The position numbers were made by a program, and so were the translations under genes. The notes below the pieces were generated by a model that made no database searches, had not been told where the DNA came from, and was given only the letters and a program-made list of their open reading frames with translations. Shown one piece after another: positions 1 to 10,969 of a DNA stretch of 64,000 bases. Source of the DNA: Rhodopirellula islandica (GTDB taxonomy: Bacteria > Planctomycetota > Planctomycetia > Pirellulales > Pirellulaceae); NCBI RefSeq assembly GCF_001027925.1, contig NZ_LECT01000010.1, positions 61,383 to 125,382 on the forward strand. Reading direction: 5' to 3'. The first letter of the stretch is position 1, and every line of letters starts with the position of its first letter.

Positions 1-389
1 AGTTGCATCGCCTCGGCCGAGTGACTGGCGATGCACAACATCAATCGATCGTCTTCGATTCGCAACGCGACACGTCGATCGCTCGACGGTCCGTTCGCCG
101 ATCGCCCCAAGGGCCACCGCCGAGCGCGTTCGTTCAATTTGGTTGCAGAGCGATTCATATGCTCGTGCCAACGGCATTCACGCCAGGAAGACTGAGCCTA
201 AAACCGCACCAGGTGGAAAGATTCCACCTGCTTTCGGTTGACCGACCAGGTCTTGGCCGCATTACCGAACAGAACGGCAGCCTCGTGTTGGCAAAGTGTT
301 ACGATAACAACAGTCGATTCAATTGCTTGGCTGGTAACATCCCTGCCTCCACCGGGCATCTCCATGATCTGAAATCGGACCATCTCCTC
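1..389. other. no gene seen; one perfect hairpin
   Basis: I see no convincing gene here. An open frame runs through into the gene at 390, but its translation does not look like protein. A perfect hairpin lies at 211-229, with arms AGGTGGAA and TTCCACCT around AGA. No T-run follows it, so it is not a clear terminator. Confidence 0.5.
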
Positions 390-1916
390 ATGACTTCTTC
401 TCTTCCCATCGGTTCGAAATCGAGCGGCGACGCTGTGGTTTGCATGAACCAACCTTCGAACCGTCGTCGCCATCTTTTCGGACGACCGCAAACTCGCGTC
501 GGTGTGCTGTTGATCGCCAGCTTGCTTTTCAGCTTGTTCGCTGCCCCCTCTGCCTCGGCCCAGAACGGATCGTTCCTGGAAAGCTTGTTCCGATCGATCG
601 CCGAACAGAAGCTGCAAGAGGAAATGTCGAAACGCGAAGCGGATCGTGGAGGACGACCGACCGCCCCCGCACCTCGCCCGGCACCACGGCCCGGAGAATT
701 CCCCGCCGGCCCCCTCGGCCCAGCCACGCCTGGAAACCGCCCCCCACCGTCTTCGAACCATCCCCGCGACGACCATCGCCACGATGGGCCGCAGACGATT
801 CGCACGTCCTCCCGAGAGGTTCGACAGTTCGCCGAACAGTTGATTCAGATGGATCGTGAATTGGCGGAACTCAAGGAAGCCCTCCAAGCCTTGTCGCGAC
901 GTGACGCTGGCGTTCGTGCTTTGCTGCCGGAGACCTATCAGGTTCAAGCCCTCACGCGAACCGTGCTTCATCAATGCGATGGAGCCAACTCGCTCGCGCC
1001 ACTGCATGATCCCTATCGCAGTTTGGACCAACGTTGGCGGGAACTTTCTTTCCAAGTTCGCTCGTTGCCGAATCGTTCCGATCAACTGCGAGCGATTGTT
1101 GCCAGTTGTGATCAAACCGGCCGCCAGTTGTCACGCCAAATGGGAATCGAAGCCCAATTTGATCGCCACGGTTTGCACGATCAAATGCTCATCGCCGCGA
1201 CTTACATGCAAGCTCTGCTGGATGACGTCGAGACCGCTCGGGTGCCATCGGATCAGGCGCGCGACTTGGTGCACCGAGGCCGATTGCTTCGCGAAGTGAT
1301 CCTGGAAGAAGCTGACCGGGCGGAGACGGTTCAGTACGACGTGATCGTCAGCCGCTTCACTGATTTCGTGGCTCGCTGGCAAGACTACGCCAATGAATTG
1401 GCCTCCCTTCGCGATCCGGTGCTGGACCGTCGTCTGGCTCGCATCGCTCAATGCGGCGACCAAACCTACGCTTTGTTGTGGATGCCACCGCCGTCTCGTC
1501 CGACGTTGCCTGGTGGTGGTTCACGGCAAGACGAACTGTCCCCTCGGACACGACAAGCTCTGCTGTCCGAAGCCGCGTCGCTAGAAGGATCCGCCGAGTA
1601 CTTTCGAGCTGACTTGAAACGCTACGCACGGTACCTGACGCCAGACTCTTACGAGCGAGAGGTTCTTCGGGGCACGGACCGACTTTACGAACTGGCCAAA
1701 AAGCTGCACGAGGACTTGGATCGCCGCCAGCCGTTGGATCGATTGCAACGCACCGTGTCCGAACTGGCAGAGACCTGGGAAGATCTGGCAAATGAGATCG
1801 GTCACATTGACTCGCATGGTCTGACCGGTCGCCGCGCCGATGCGATCCGACAGCGATTTGAGCAAATGCTGCCAATGGTCGGTTCCTTGTCCGCCGCTTT
1901 GCTGCCGACTCGCTAA
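390..1916 (+). CDS. secreted hypothetical protein, helical, Pro-rich linker
   Basis: I do not recognise the family. The 508-residue product starts at ATG 390; a second in-frame ATG at 444 is also possible. A basic stretch (RRHLFGRPQTR) followed by a hydrophobic run ending SASAQ reads as a type I signal peptide, so the product is probably periplasmic or surface located. A Pro/Arg/His-rich linker follows. The remaining 350 or so residues are rich in Leu, Glu, Gln and Arg with few glycines, as expected for long helices or coiled coil. The frame stays open upstream of 390, but that part is not protein-like. No function is assigned. Confidence 0.7.
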   Translation: MTSSLPIGSKSSGDAVVCMNQPSNRRRHLFGRPQTRVGVLLIASLLFSLFAAPSASAQNGSFLESLFRSIAEQKLQEEMSKREADRGGRPTAPAPRPAPRPGEFPAGPLGPATPGNRPPPSSNHPRDDHRHDGPQTIRTSSREVRQFAEQLIQMDRELAELKEALQALSRRDAGVRALLPETYQVQALTRTVLHQCDGANSLAPLHDPYRSLDQRWRELSFQVRSLPNRSDQLRAIVASCDQTGRQLSRQMGIEAQFDRHGLHDQMLIAATYMQALLDDVETARVPSDQARDLVHRGRLLREVILEEADRAETVQYDVIVSRFTDFVARWQDYANELASLRDPVLDRRLARIAQCGDQTYALLWMPPPSRPTLPGGGSRQDELSPRTRQALLSEAASLEGSAEYFRADLKRYARYLTPDSYEREVLRGTDRLYELAKKLHEDLDRRQPLDRLQRTVSELAETWEDLANEIGHIDSHGLTGRRADAIRQRFEQMLPMVGSLSAALLPTR

Positions 1917-1972
1917 TCGACGTTTGTGTTTTCCTGTTCTCATTCGCCTCCATTTCAGTCTGACTCGCGCCC

Positions 1973-2692
1973 ATGAGCCACCGTTCCGTTCGCTGCCCGC
2001 AGTGCAAAACCACCGCCAACGTTCCCGCGTCGGTGGTGACCGCTCGCTGCCCCTCCTGCAGCCATGTGTTCAGCGTGGACTCAGCCCAAGTCGTGGAGGC
2101 ACCGCAGACGACACCCGCGAAACCGAAGAAAAACAAGTCTTCCTCGGCGAGTGGTGACCTGAACGTGCCGCTTCTCGCGGGGGTACTGGGAGGCGTGTTG
2201 ATGTTCGCAATGGTTGGCGTGTTGGCCGTGATGTTGACGTCGGATTCCGAATCGTCCGGTTCCTCCCCCCCCAGCGATTCCCAGGCATCGGATGCGGCAC
2301 CGTCAGAGAGTGACCAACCGGTCCTCGTCGTGCTCAGCGAAGCCGAACTCGCGGCGCTCCCGATCGCGAATGTTCCCGAAAGCAAACGCCGTTTGATTTA
2401 CGATCAAATCCGAGCCTCGGCCCGGACGACGCTCGAGGCCCCGCTGCTGGTTCCTGACGGAAATCCTCTGCGAGCTTCCCTGGAAAAGAACCAACAAGCC
2501 ATCCACGACAACTCGATGCGGCAGTTGGCCGCGTTGCACGATGTGCCACTGAACGACATGGCATTGATCACCGCCGAAGGCGATGCCAAAAACTGGGACC
2601 CCAGCCCACGCAGTCACGCTCGACGCAATGGCGAGCGACTCTATCCCGAGGAACGCAGTCGGGGCTGGAAGGGAAAGAGCAAAGGCAATTAG
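1973..2692 (+). CDS. zinc-ribbon membrane protein (MJ0042-type finger)
   Basis: The 239-residue product opens with a zinc ribbon, CPQC near residue 9 and CPSC near residue 26, of the MJ0042/GATA-like finger type that is common at the N-terminus of planctomycete and proteobacterial membrane proteins. A Lys-rich linker leads to one membrane helix at about residues 64-88. The rest is a hydrophilic, probably periplasmic domain I do not recognise. It lies 56 bp downstream of the 390-1916 gene on the same strand and may be cotranscribed. A likely reading is a cytosolic zinc finger tethered to an extracytoplasmic domain. The partner or ligand is unknown. Confidence 0.7.
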   Translation: MSHRSVRCPQCKTTANVPASVVTARCPSCSHVFSVDSAQVVEAPQTTPAKPKKNKSSSASGDLNVPLLAGVLGGVLMFAMVGVLAVMLTSDSESSGSSPPSDSQASDAAPSESDQPVLVVLSEAELAALPIANVPESKRRLIYDQIRASARTTLEAPLLVPDGNPLRASLEKNQQAIHDNSMRQLAALHDVPLNDMALITAEGDAKNWDPSPRSHARRNGERLYPEERSRGWKGKSKGN

Positions 2693-2891
2693 AAATGGTC
2701 GGCAACAACCGCTCAGCGCAACCGGCCGATTGTGTTTCACGAATTGTCTTTCGCGAACCTTTGAACTCGCATCTGCCAAGAACGCAAATACACTGAGCGA
2801 CGACCGATGGAACGTCATCAGGAAATGTCTCGGCGGCACGTTCCTGAGTGGCCACTCTCGCAACGGATTCGACTCTTAGCACCACGGATTG

Positions 2892-3914
2892 ATGGCGAAA
2901 CGAAAACCGGATCTCGATTCTCTCTCAGACGAGCAATTGCTCGATCTGCGAATGTGTGACCTGGGTGTCACGATCGCCAATTCGCCGCTGAAGAAACGGA
3001 TCGAGCAACTCAATGCCGAACTGGCTGACCGCGATCTCCGATTCACTCCCCACTGTTGGTTAAGTGAGGATTGGTTCTCACCCGATGAAATCCCTGGGAT
3101 CGCCATTCCGTTTTACTTGGCGCATCCCCGACTGATGCGACTGGAACGAAAACAGTTGCTGGAGGTCGAAGGTGGCACTCACGAATGGTGCATGAAGATT
3201 TTGCGGCACGAGGCTGGACATGCGATCGACACCGCATTCCGGTTGCGACGCAAGGCCATCTACCGCAACACATTCGGCAAAACCTCGCTGCCTTACCCAG
3301 AATACTATCAGCCCAAACCGTCGAGCCGCGATCACGTTTTGCACCTCGACATGTGGTACGCTCAAGTCCACCCTTTGGAGGACTTTGCCGAGACATTCGC
3401 AGTCTGGCTGCGTCCCGGTTCACGCTGGCGAACTCGCTACAAAGACTGGCCAGCGATCGAAAAGTTGAAGATGGTGAACGAACTCATGACGTCGCTACAG
3501 GGCAAGAAGCCGCCGGTGCAATGCCGAGCGACCTTGGATCCGATCAGCCGCATTCGCAGAACCTTGCGGACGCACTACGAGCGGAAACGCCAGCACTACG
3601 GGTTGGATCTCCCCAGCGTTTACGACAATGATTTGCGTCGTCTCTTCTCGTCCGACGATGGCCATCGCCGCAATGTCACCGCGGCCGCATTCCTCAGCCG
3701 CATCCGCACTGAACTGCGTGGCTCGGTCGCGAAATGGACCGGTGAATACGCCTACACAATCGATCAAGTCATCCAGGAAATGATCGAACGCTGCCGCGAA
3801 CTGCAACTTCGTCTGGGAGCCTCGCCGGAAGATACCAAACGGGATGCGATGATCTTGGTCGCCGTCCGCACGACGAACTTCCTGCACGAAGGGGGTCACC
3901 GTGCTGCGGTCTAG
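2892..3914 (+). CDS. putative zinc metallopeptidase (HEAGH)
   Basis: The 340-residue product carries HEAGH at residues 106-110, the HExxH zinc site of a gluzincin-like metallopeptidase. The acidic stretch PLEDFAE (about 161-167) is a good source for the third ligand. The overall pattern resembles the putative zinc-binding metallopeptidase family Peptidase_Mx. No signal peptide is visible, so it is probably cytosolic. I chose ATG 2892 over the TTG one codon earlier. The next gene on this strand, 180 bp on, encodes an ATP-grasp ligase, so a peptide-bond-making and peptide-bond-cutting pair is possible. Family level is fairly sure; the substrate is unknown. Confidence 0.75.
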   Translation: MAKRKPDLDSLSDEQLLDLRMCDLGVTIANSPLKKRIEQLNAELADRDLRFTPHCWLSEDWFSPDEIPGIAIPFYLAHPRLMRLERKQLLEVEGGTHEWCMKILRHEAGHAIDTAFRLRRKAIYRNTFGKTSLPYPEYYQPKPSSRDHVLHLDMWYAQVHPLEDFAETFAVWLRPGSRWRTRYKDWPAIEKLKMVNELMTSLQGKKPPVQCRATLDPISRIRRTLRTHYERKRQHYGLDLPSVYDNDLRRLFSSDDGHRRNVTAAAFLSRIRTELRGSVAKWTGEYAYTIDQVIQEMIERCRELQLRLGASPEDTKRDAMILVAVRTTNFLHEGGHRAAV

Positions 3915-3990
3915 AGCAAGTGAACCCGGCTCCCAATTCTTGGGCCACCCCAACCGCCTCGTCGAGGGTTCAGCATCGGATCCAGCGCGT

Positions 3991-4053
3991 AACCCTCCCC
4001 GGCTCGAAGCAGGGAGACCCTCCCCAAGGGAGGATGAAGCGAGGGGAGGCCCG
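3991..4053. repeat. dispersed palindromic repeat, family D copy 1
   Basis: The unit has the form CCTCCCC, then GGGAGG, then GCGAGGGGAGG, so it can fold as nested stems. A second copy is at 24331-24366. It fills most of the gap between the metallopeptidase and ATP-grasp genes and ends about 40 bp before the second start codon. Confidence 0.7.
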
Positions 4054-4094
4054 AGCATGAGCTCGGCAACCGCCCTCACCGCAGGAGACCACAG

Positions 4095-5120
4095 ATGAGC
4101 AAATTGCGTGTGCTGGTGTTGGTCCGCGAAGGCAATGTTCCTCCCGATTCACTGGAAGGCTTCACCGACAAAGAATCCGACCCTTGGAAAGCCGAATACG
4201 ATGTCTGCGAGACCCTCCGTGGACTCGGGCATGAGGTGCTGCCGCTGGGGATCTTTGATGACCTGGCCCCCATTCGTGCGGCCCTGCAGAACTTCCAACC
4301 CGACATCACTTACATGTTGTTGGAAGAGTTCTACGGTGTGGTCACCTACGATTTCGCCGTGATCAGTTATCTGGAATTGATGCAGCAACCGTACAGCGGC
4401 TGCAACCCGCGTGGATTGATGCTCAGCAAAGACAAAGCATTGTCGAAAAAGTTGCTGATGTACCACCGAATCCCGACCCCGCGTTTCGCGGTGTTCCCCA
4501 ATGGCCGAGCCGTCCGACGCCCTAAGAAGCTGGAATTCCCGCTCTTTGTGAAGTCCACCATCGAGGACGCGTCCTTCGGAATCGCCCAAGCCTCGATCGT
4601 TCACAACGACGAAGCCCTCGCCGAACGAGTCACCTTCCTGCACGAGAAAACGGGCGGCGACGTGATCGTGGAACAGTACATCGAAGGCCGTGAACTGTAC
4701 GTCGGTGTGATGGGCAACACACGTTTGGTCACGTTCCCCGCATGGGAAATGGACTTTGGCAAAATGCCGGACGAGTCGGCGCGAATCGCCACCAGCCGAG
4801 TGAAGTGGGACCGCAAATACCAAGAGAAACATGACATCACCTGCCACGCCGCGGAAGGCTTGACCGACACCCAACAAAAGCACATCGCCAAGCTCTGCAA
4901 ACGAGTTTACCGAGCGCTTCACATGAGTGGATACGCTCGCATGGATTTGCGGATGACACCTTCCGGCGAGGTCCACGTGATCGAAGCCAACGCGAATCCC
5001 AACATCGAATACGGGGAAGACTTCGCCGAGTCAGCCGCCGCAGCAGGCATCCCGTACGAGTCGTTGATCCAGCGCATTCTCAACCTCGGTCTCAGCTACC
5101 GAGCCGCCTGGATGGGCTGA
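4095..5120 (+). CDS. ATP-grasp ligase, D-Ala-D-Ala ligase-like
   Basis: The 341-residue product has the ATP-grasp layout: an N-terminal pre-ATP-grasp domain, a Lys-containing ATP-binding segment (PLFVKSTIEDASFGIAQAS), an EQYIEGRELYVGV strand pair, and the metal-binding motif EANANPN at about 297-303. The C-terminal half is closest to D-alanine:D-alanine ligases, which form a peptide bond through an acyl phosphate. The N-terminal half does not look like standard Ddl, so the substrate may differ. Start is ATG 4095, with GGAG about 8 bp upstream. It follows the HEAGH peptidase gene. I leave the gene symbol empty because a housekeeping Ddl role is not supported. Confidence 0.8.
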   Translation: MSKLRVLVLVREGNVPPDSLEGFTDKESDPWKAEYDVCETLRGLGHEVLPLGIFDDLAPIRAALQNFQPDITYMLLEEFYGVVTYDFAVISYLELMQQPYSGCNPRGLMLSKDKALSKKLLMYHRIPTPRFAVFPNGRAVRRPKKLEFPLFVKSTIEDASFGIAQASIVHNDEALAERVTFLHEKTGGDVIVEQYIEGRELYVGVMGNTRLVTFPAWEMDFGKMPDESARIATSRVKWDRKYQEKHDITCHAAEGLTDTQQKHIAKLCKRVYRALHMSGYARMDLRMTPSGEVHVIEANANPNIEYGEDFAESAAAAGIPYESLIQRILNLGLSYRAAWMG

Positions 5121-5544
5121 GCCTGGGCTGATAAAGATGAAATCAACCAGGCGGTTTGGGCGGTTTCCGACGAATGGTATTGAGACGGCGTTTGTCGCGA
5201 TTGAAAAAGTGAAAGTGCAAATTGACAATTGTAAAATGCTGGAATGCGTGGATGAGATCGCATCAATTTGCATTTTCCAATTGTCAATTTAACTTTTTCA
5301 ATGAGTTGCATTCGGTTCGCACACTTACCACCCTGCCAACCTATTCATCAGCCCAGGGTGAGCCCCTGATCCGTCGGCGAGACCCTGAAATCGTCCCCGG
5401 TGGCCTTTTCCAAGCTTGCCTAACCAGACCCTCCTGGATGCAGATGGATTCTGGTGCCCATTGTTCCGATGGGAACCAATGGATGGATCGGATCACCGCC
5501 AACGCACGTCGCTCGACGGGCCAAGCCAGGAAGGGTCTCAGGCA
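5121..5544. other. intergenic region with a nested palindrome
   Basis: I see no gene in these 424 bases. The middle is occupied by an A+T-rich nested palindrome (listed separately, 5201-5301). The rest up to the start codon at 5545 can be read in frame with the next gene from 5416, but that extension does not look conserved. Confidence 0.5.
5201..5301. repeat. 101-bp nested palindrome (family G)
   Basis: The outer arms are TTGAAAAAGT and ACTTTTTCAA, a perfect 10-bp pair. Inside, AAATTGACAATTG pairs with CAATTGTCAATTT, and the stem extends further through AAAATGC. It is much more A+T-rich than its surroundings and follows the ATP-grasp gene by 80 bp. The form suggests a mobile palindrome or a large transcript hairpin. 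Confidence 0.75.
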
Positions 5545-6279
5545 ATGCCTCTGAAGAAGCTGTGGAATTCTCTGCGTGGAGTCACTTCTCAACCGAAGGT
5601 GACTTCCGAGGCAACCCCTGCGGTCACCTCGCCGGACGCTGACGCACCACCCCAACCGGTCGTGCGTTCCAAGTCAGCCAAGAAGCTCGCTGCGAAAGCA
5701 TCGGCTGCTGTGGCACAACCGGTCGCCGCCCCGACGGTGCCAGTCACCGCTCCAGCACCGGCTCCCACCGCGAAAGCGAAACCCGCCGCCACGTCGCGAG
5801 GCGTGCTGTCGATGCTGTCTCGTGGTGAGCACGATGGGCTGGTCAAAATGCTGACCAAGCAACAGCCAGCCAGCGTGTTGGAAATCGGCGTCGGTGATGG
5901 CTCGCGCACACCCGCGGTGGTGCATGCCTTGGCCGAAGCCAACCCGGCGCTGAAGTACGCGGTGATCGACCAGTTTGAGATGGTGGGCGGCACGCTGAAA
6001 CTTCGGGACTTCCACGGTCAATTGGCTGGGCTCGCAATTCGTCCATCGATCATCCCTGAATCCGCCGCTCGCGGTGTGGTGACGGTCCTGCATCGATTGG
6101 GAATGATGGACGCCGTGATCCTCGATCCATCGCTGGACGCTGAAACCTTGCTTGGGCTCGAAGCCGTGCTGAGCAAGGTCTCTTACGCTGACACGATGAT
6201 CCTGCGTCAAACCAACGGCAAATGGCAAGCCACGGCTTCGAACTCGCCCACGTTGCGAGCCACTCGCCGAGCCGCCTGA
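5545..6279 (+). CDS. SAM-methyltransferase-like protein with Ala/Pro-rich linker
   Basis: The 244-residue product has three parts: a short basic N-terminus (MPLKKLWNSLRG), an Ala/Pro/Val-rich low-complexity linker to about residue 85, and a C-terminal domain beginning with SVLEIGVGDGSRT. That motif matches motif I (the SAM-binding glycine loop) of class I methyltransferases. The C-terminal domain is short and lacks clear downstream catalytic motifs, so it may bind SAM without known activity, or be a degenerate member. Start is set at ATG 5545, because the reading from 5416 adds sequence that is not protein-like. It is convergent with the kinase gene at 6338. Confidence 0.6.
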   Translation: MPLKKLWNSLRGVTSQPKVTSEATPAVTSPDADAPPQPVVRSKSAKKLAAKASAAVAQPVAAPTVPVTAPAPAPTAKAKPAATSRGVLSMLSRGEHDGLVKMLTKQQPASVLEIGVGDGSRTPAVVHALAEANPALKYAVIDQFEMVGGTLKLRDFHGQLAGLAIRPSIIPESAARGVVTVLHRLGMMDAVILDPSLDAETLLGLEAVLSKVSYADTMILRQTNGKWQATASNSPTLRATRRAA

Positions 6280-6337
6280 ATCTCGGCCGCTTGATTCTCG
6301 AAACGCGCTCCCGACGAGGGTCACTTCCCCGGCTCGA

Positions 6338-8647
6338 TCAACGAGTCAGGGCGGTGTCATCCAGCGTTGGATTTTTGGTCTGGCCCGGCTGCGTTCGCGC
6401 GGCTTGATCGAACTCATTGGCCCACCAATCGGCGGACTTGGCCTGGGTCCAGCGCCCGGCCTCAGGCAGTGATTCGAGTGCCGCGGTGCAATCGGCCACG
6501 GACTTGAAACGCTTGGATGCGGAACGGTCCAAGCATGTCATCAAGATATCTTGCAGCTCGTTTGGCAACGAACGATTGAGCCGATCCTGGGGCCGCGGGG
6601 GGACCTGTTCGAGCTGTTTCAAACACAGATCGATGACCGAGTCACCTTCGAAGATCGGGCGTCCAGTCAGCAACGCGTAGCCGACCGAACCGATCGAATA
6701 AATGTCCGCGCGAGGCGACGCCGAAGCCGGGTCGCGAATCGTTTCGGGTGCCATGTAAAGCGGGGTGCCGGTCATCGAATCGGCGCGGGTCATGCCTTCG
6801 TGCAGCGTCAAACTGGAATCGCCTCCCAGGTCTTTGACCAACCCAAAATCCAACACCTTGATATGGTCCCAAAGCCCACCGTGGGCACTGACCAGAATGT
6901 TGGCTGGTTTGATGTCGCGGTGAATCAGCCCTGTGCTGTGGGCTTCCGCGATCGAACCACAAATCTGCAACAAAAAGTGGACGGTTCGCTCCGGCGATTG
7001 AGGCCCGTAGTAATCGATCAATTGCTGAAGTGAAATCCCATCGATGTATTCCATCACATAATAAAACGTCCCCTCGGGATCGATGACATCCCCGATTCGC
7101 GAATTGCCAATCTGGGATTCTCCCGTCGCGGCACTGCACTGTCCAAAGTCATAGATCGCGATGGTATTGGGGTGACGCAGCGTTGATGTCAGCTGGACTT
7201 CGCGATGAAAGCGGGCCACCGAACGCGCCGACAATCGCTCGCCCTCAAGCACCTTGATCGCAACATCACGACGCAAATACTCGTGGCGTCCTCGGTAGAC
7301 CGACCCCATCCCGCCGACCCCCAACAGTTCCAAGATTCGGTACTGACCGATCTGACGGCCATCCCCCTCCTCTTCCAACTGCCTCTGTTTGCGAACCGCT
7401 CGGTGCCGCGAATAAGCAATCAAACTCAATGCCATTCCGACGGAGATCACCCCACCGGCCAGCGTCGAGATCAGAACCCCGCGCAGGATCCTGGCTGGTT
7501 GATACGCCTCGGCCACATCGATCTCGGTCGCGACGGCCAAGTCAAATTCGGGCAACCACTTCCAAGCCCCCACCACCGTCGCCCCGCGATAGTTTCGATA
7601 GCCTTCCAGATCCATCCCGTCGGCGCGCCGGGTCGCCTGATCCGCCATCCGCGTCAAAGGCAATTTCTGGGCCGGTGTTGAGTTCATCTCGCCGGCAAGA
7701 ATGTCCGATCCTGGGTCACGCACTTGATAGTTCAGCACGCTGCGTTCAGGGAAACCCTTTTGAGCCAATTGGACTTCAAACCGACTGGTCGACAACATCC
7801 GGCCTTGGCCATCCATTGCATAGGACTCATCCGTTTCACCAGATCGAGTGATTTGCAACAGATCACTGAATCGATCGTCTGCTTCCATCATCCACCCGAA
7901 CGCGCCGATGCATTGGTTGCGGTCCATCAAGGGCGACATCGAAACCATGATTGCGGTCTCATTGTCGTGGCCCTTCAACCGCTGAGGTTTCGCCAGTGTC
8001 GGATGACCTCCGATCAATCGCTCTTGGTTGACTTTGGAATACTCGATCGTCAGCCCCACCATCTCGTCCAGACTGCTGGCCACGATGCCTCCACTGCGAT
8101 CCATCAACACCCAGTGAACCGTCCCGATCAGCGGCGGAATGGTCGTCAACAGATCCCGCTGGATGGACTCGCGTGCGTCGGGGGACGGCGGGTCCTCGCC
8201 ACGCAGCAACTGCAAACTGAGCTGACGGACGCGTTCGTCGTGAGCGTAGCGTTCCGATTCGCCTAGCAAATCGGAAAACATCATTTCCAGCGAATTCACG
8301 TTGGCAGCCAGAACCGACTGCATGGAATGAGCGACCAAGTTCTCGGTCGCTCGCTGAATGGCCGAGGCCAAGATCGCCCCGGCAAAGCACGCGGCCAACA
8401 AGATCACCAGCAGAGAAACCCCCGTCGCAACGCGACGACGAGTGAACCAAGGCACGTCCTGCGACAATTGCTGCGGGTGATTTCCCGAATGCGGTCCATT
8501 GGCCCCATCAGTGCTGTTTCCAAACATAGACGAGAGCGTCTTCGCACCCCCGGCTACCCACGGACGACCGTGCCCATTGGCCAGCGCCCCGTCCACGGAC
8601 CGGCCGTTCGACTGCGGCGTGTCAACGGATTTCGGGTCACCTGGCAT
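6338..8647 (-). CDS. membrane sensor Ser/Thr protein kinase, C-terminal kinase domain
   Basis: The 769-residue product has an N-terminal cytosolic tail, a membrane helix at about 72-97, a large extracytoplasmic region to about 383 that resembles a dCACHE ligand sensor, a second helix at about 387-412, and a C-terminal Hanks-type kinase domain. The kinase is complete by motif: GVGGMGSV (443-450), Lys465, Glu483, HRD 576-578, DFG 600-602 and APE 633-635. Most bacterial PknB-type kinases carry the kinase first and the sensor last, so this layout is reversed and resembles a sensor histidine kinase. It should phosphorylate Ser/Thr in cytosolic targets when the sensor binds a ligand. Confidence 0.9.
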   Translation of the reverse strand: MPGDPKSVDTPQSNGRSVDGALANGHGRPWVAGGAKTLSSMFGNSTDGANGPHSGNHPQQLSQDVPWFTRRRVATGVSLLVILLAACFAGAILASAIQRATENLVAHSMQSVLAANVNSLEMMFSDLLGESERYAHDERVRQLSLQLLRGEDPPSPDARESIQRDLLTTIPPLIGTVHWVLMDRSGGIVASSLDEMVGLTIEYSKVNQERLIGGHPTLAKPQRLKGHDNETAIMVSMSPLMDRNQCIGAFGWMMEADDRFSDLLQITRSGETDESYAMDGQGRMLSTSRFEVQLAQKGFPERSVLNYQVRDPGSDILAGEMNSTPAQKLPLTRMADQATRRADGMDLEGYRNYRGATVVGAWKWLPEFDLAVATEIDVAEAYQPARILRGVLISTLAGGVISVGMALSLIAYSRHRAVRKQRQLEEEGDGRQIGQYRILELLGVGGMGSVYRGRHEYLRRDVAIKVLEGERLSARSVARFHREVQLTSTLRHPNTIAIYDFGQCSAATGESQIGNSRIGDVIDPEGTFYYVMEYIDGISLQQLIDYYGPQSPERTVHFLLQICGSIAEAHSTGLIHRDIKPANILVSAHGGLWDHIKVLDFGLVKDLGGDSSLTLHEGMTRADSMTGTPLYMAPETIRDPASASPRADIYSIGSVGYALLTGRPIFEGDSVIDLCLKQLEQVPPRPQDRLNRSLPNELQDILMTCLDRSASKRFKSVADCTAALESLPEAGRWTQAKSADWWANEFDQAARTQPGQTKNPTLDDTALTR

Positions 8648-8695
8648 GGAGCATGCATCGGTTCGCTCAGGAACCGATCTCGTGGAATCAAAGAA

Positions 8696-8713
8696 GTGGG
8701 GTCAGGGCCCCAC
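8696..8713 (-). terminator. candidate terminator after acetyl-CoA synthetase
   Basis: On the minus strand GTGGGG and CCCCAC form a short stem around six bases, followed by TTCTTTG. It sits 5 bp past the TAG of the acetyl-CoA synthetase gene. The stem is short, so this is tentative. Confidence 0.4.
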
Positions 8714-8717
8714 CACT

Positions 8718-10733
<2,016 letters not shown>

Positions 10734-10969
10734 GGGTCAGGAAGGGGGCAATCGAGGACGGGGGAGGGAAACACGTCAGCCCTTAGTTTAGTGGGAATCG
10801 CTTCCGTTGTGGTGGAGGCGTCCCCAGACCAATTCGCTACGATACAACACGATCGAATCACAAAGACCCCAATACGCTGTTGTCTGCCGCACTCACGGCC
10901 CAAAACCACGTTTTGATTTTTGTGTTGGATTCCCTGTTTGTCTCCTCCCAACGCTCGATGATTGCCCCC

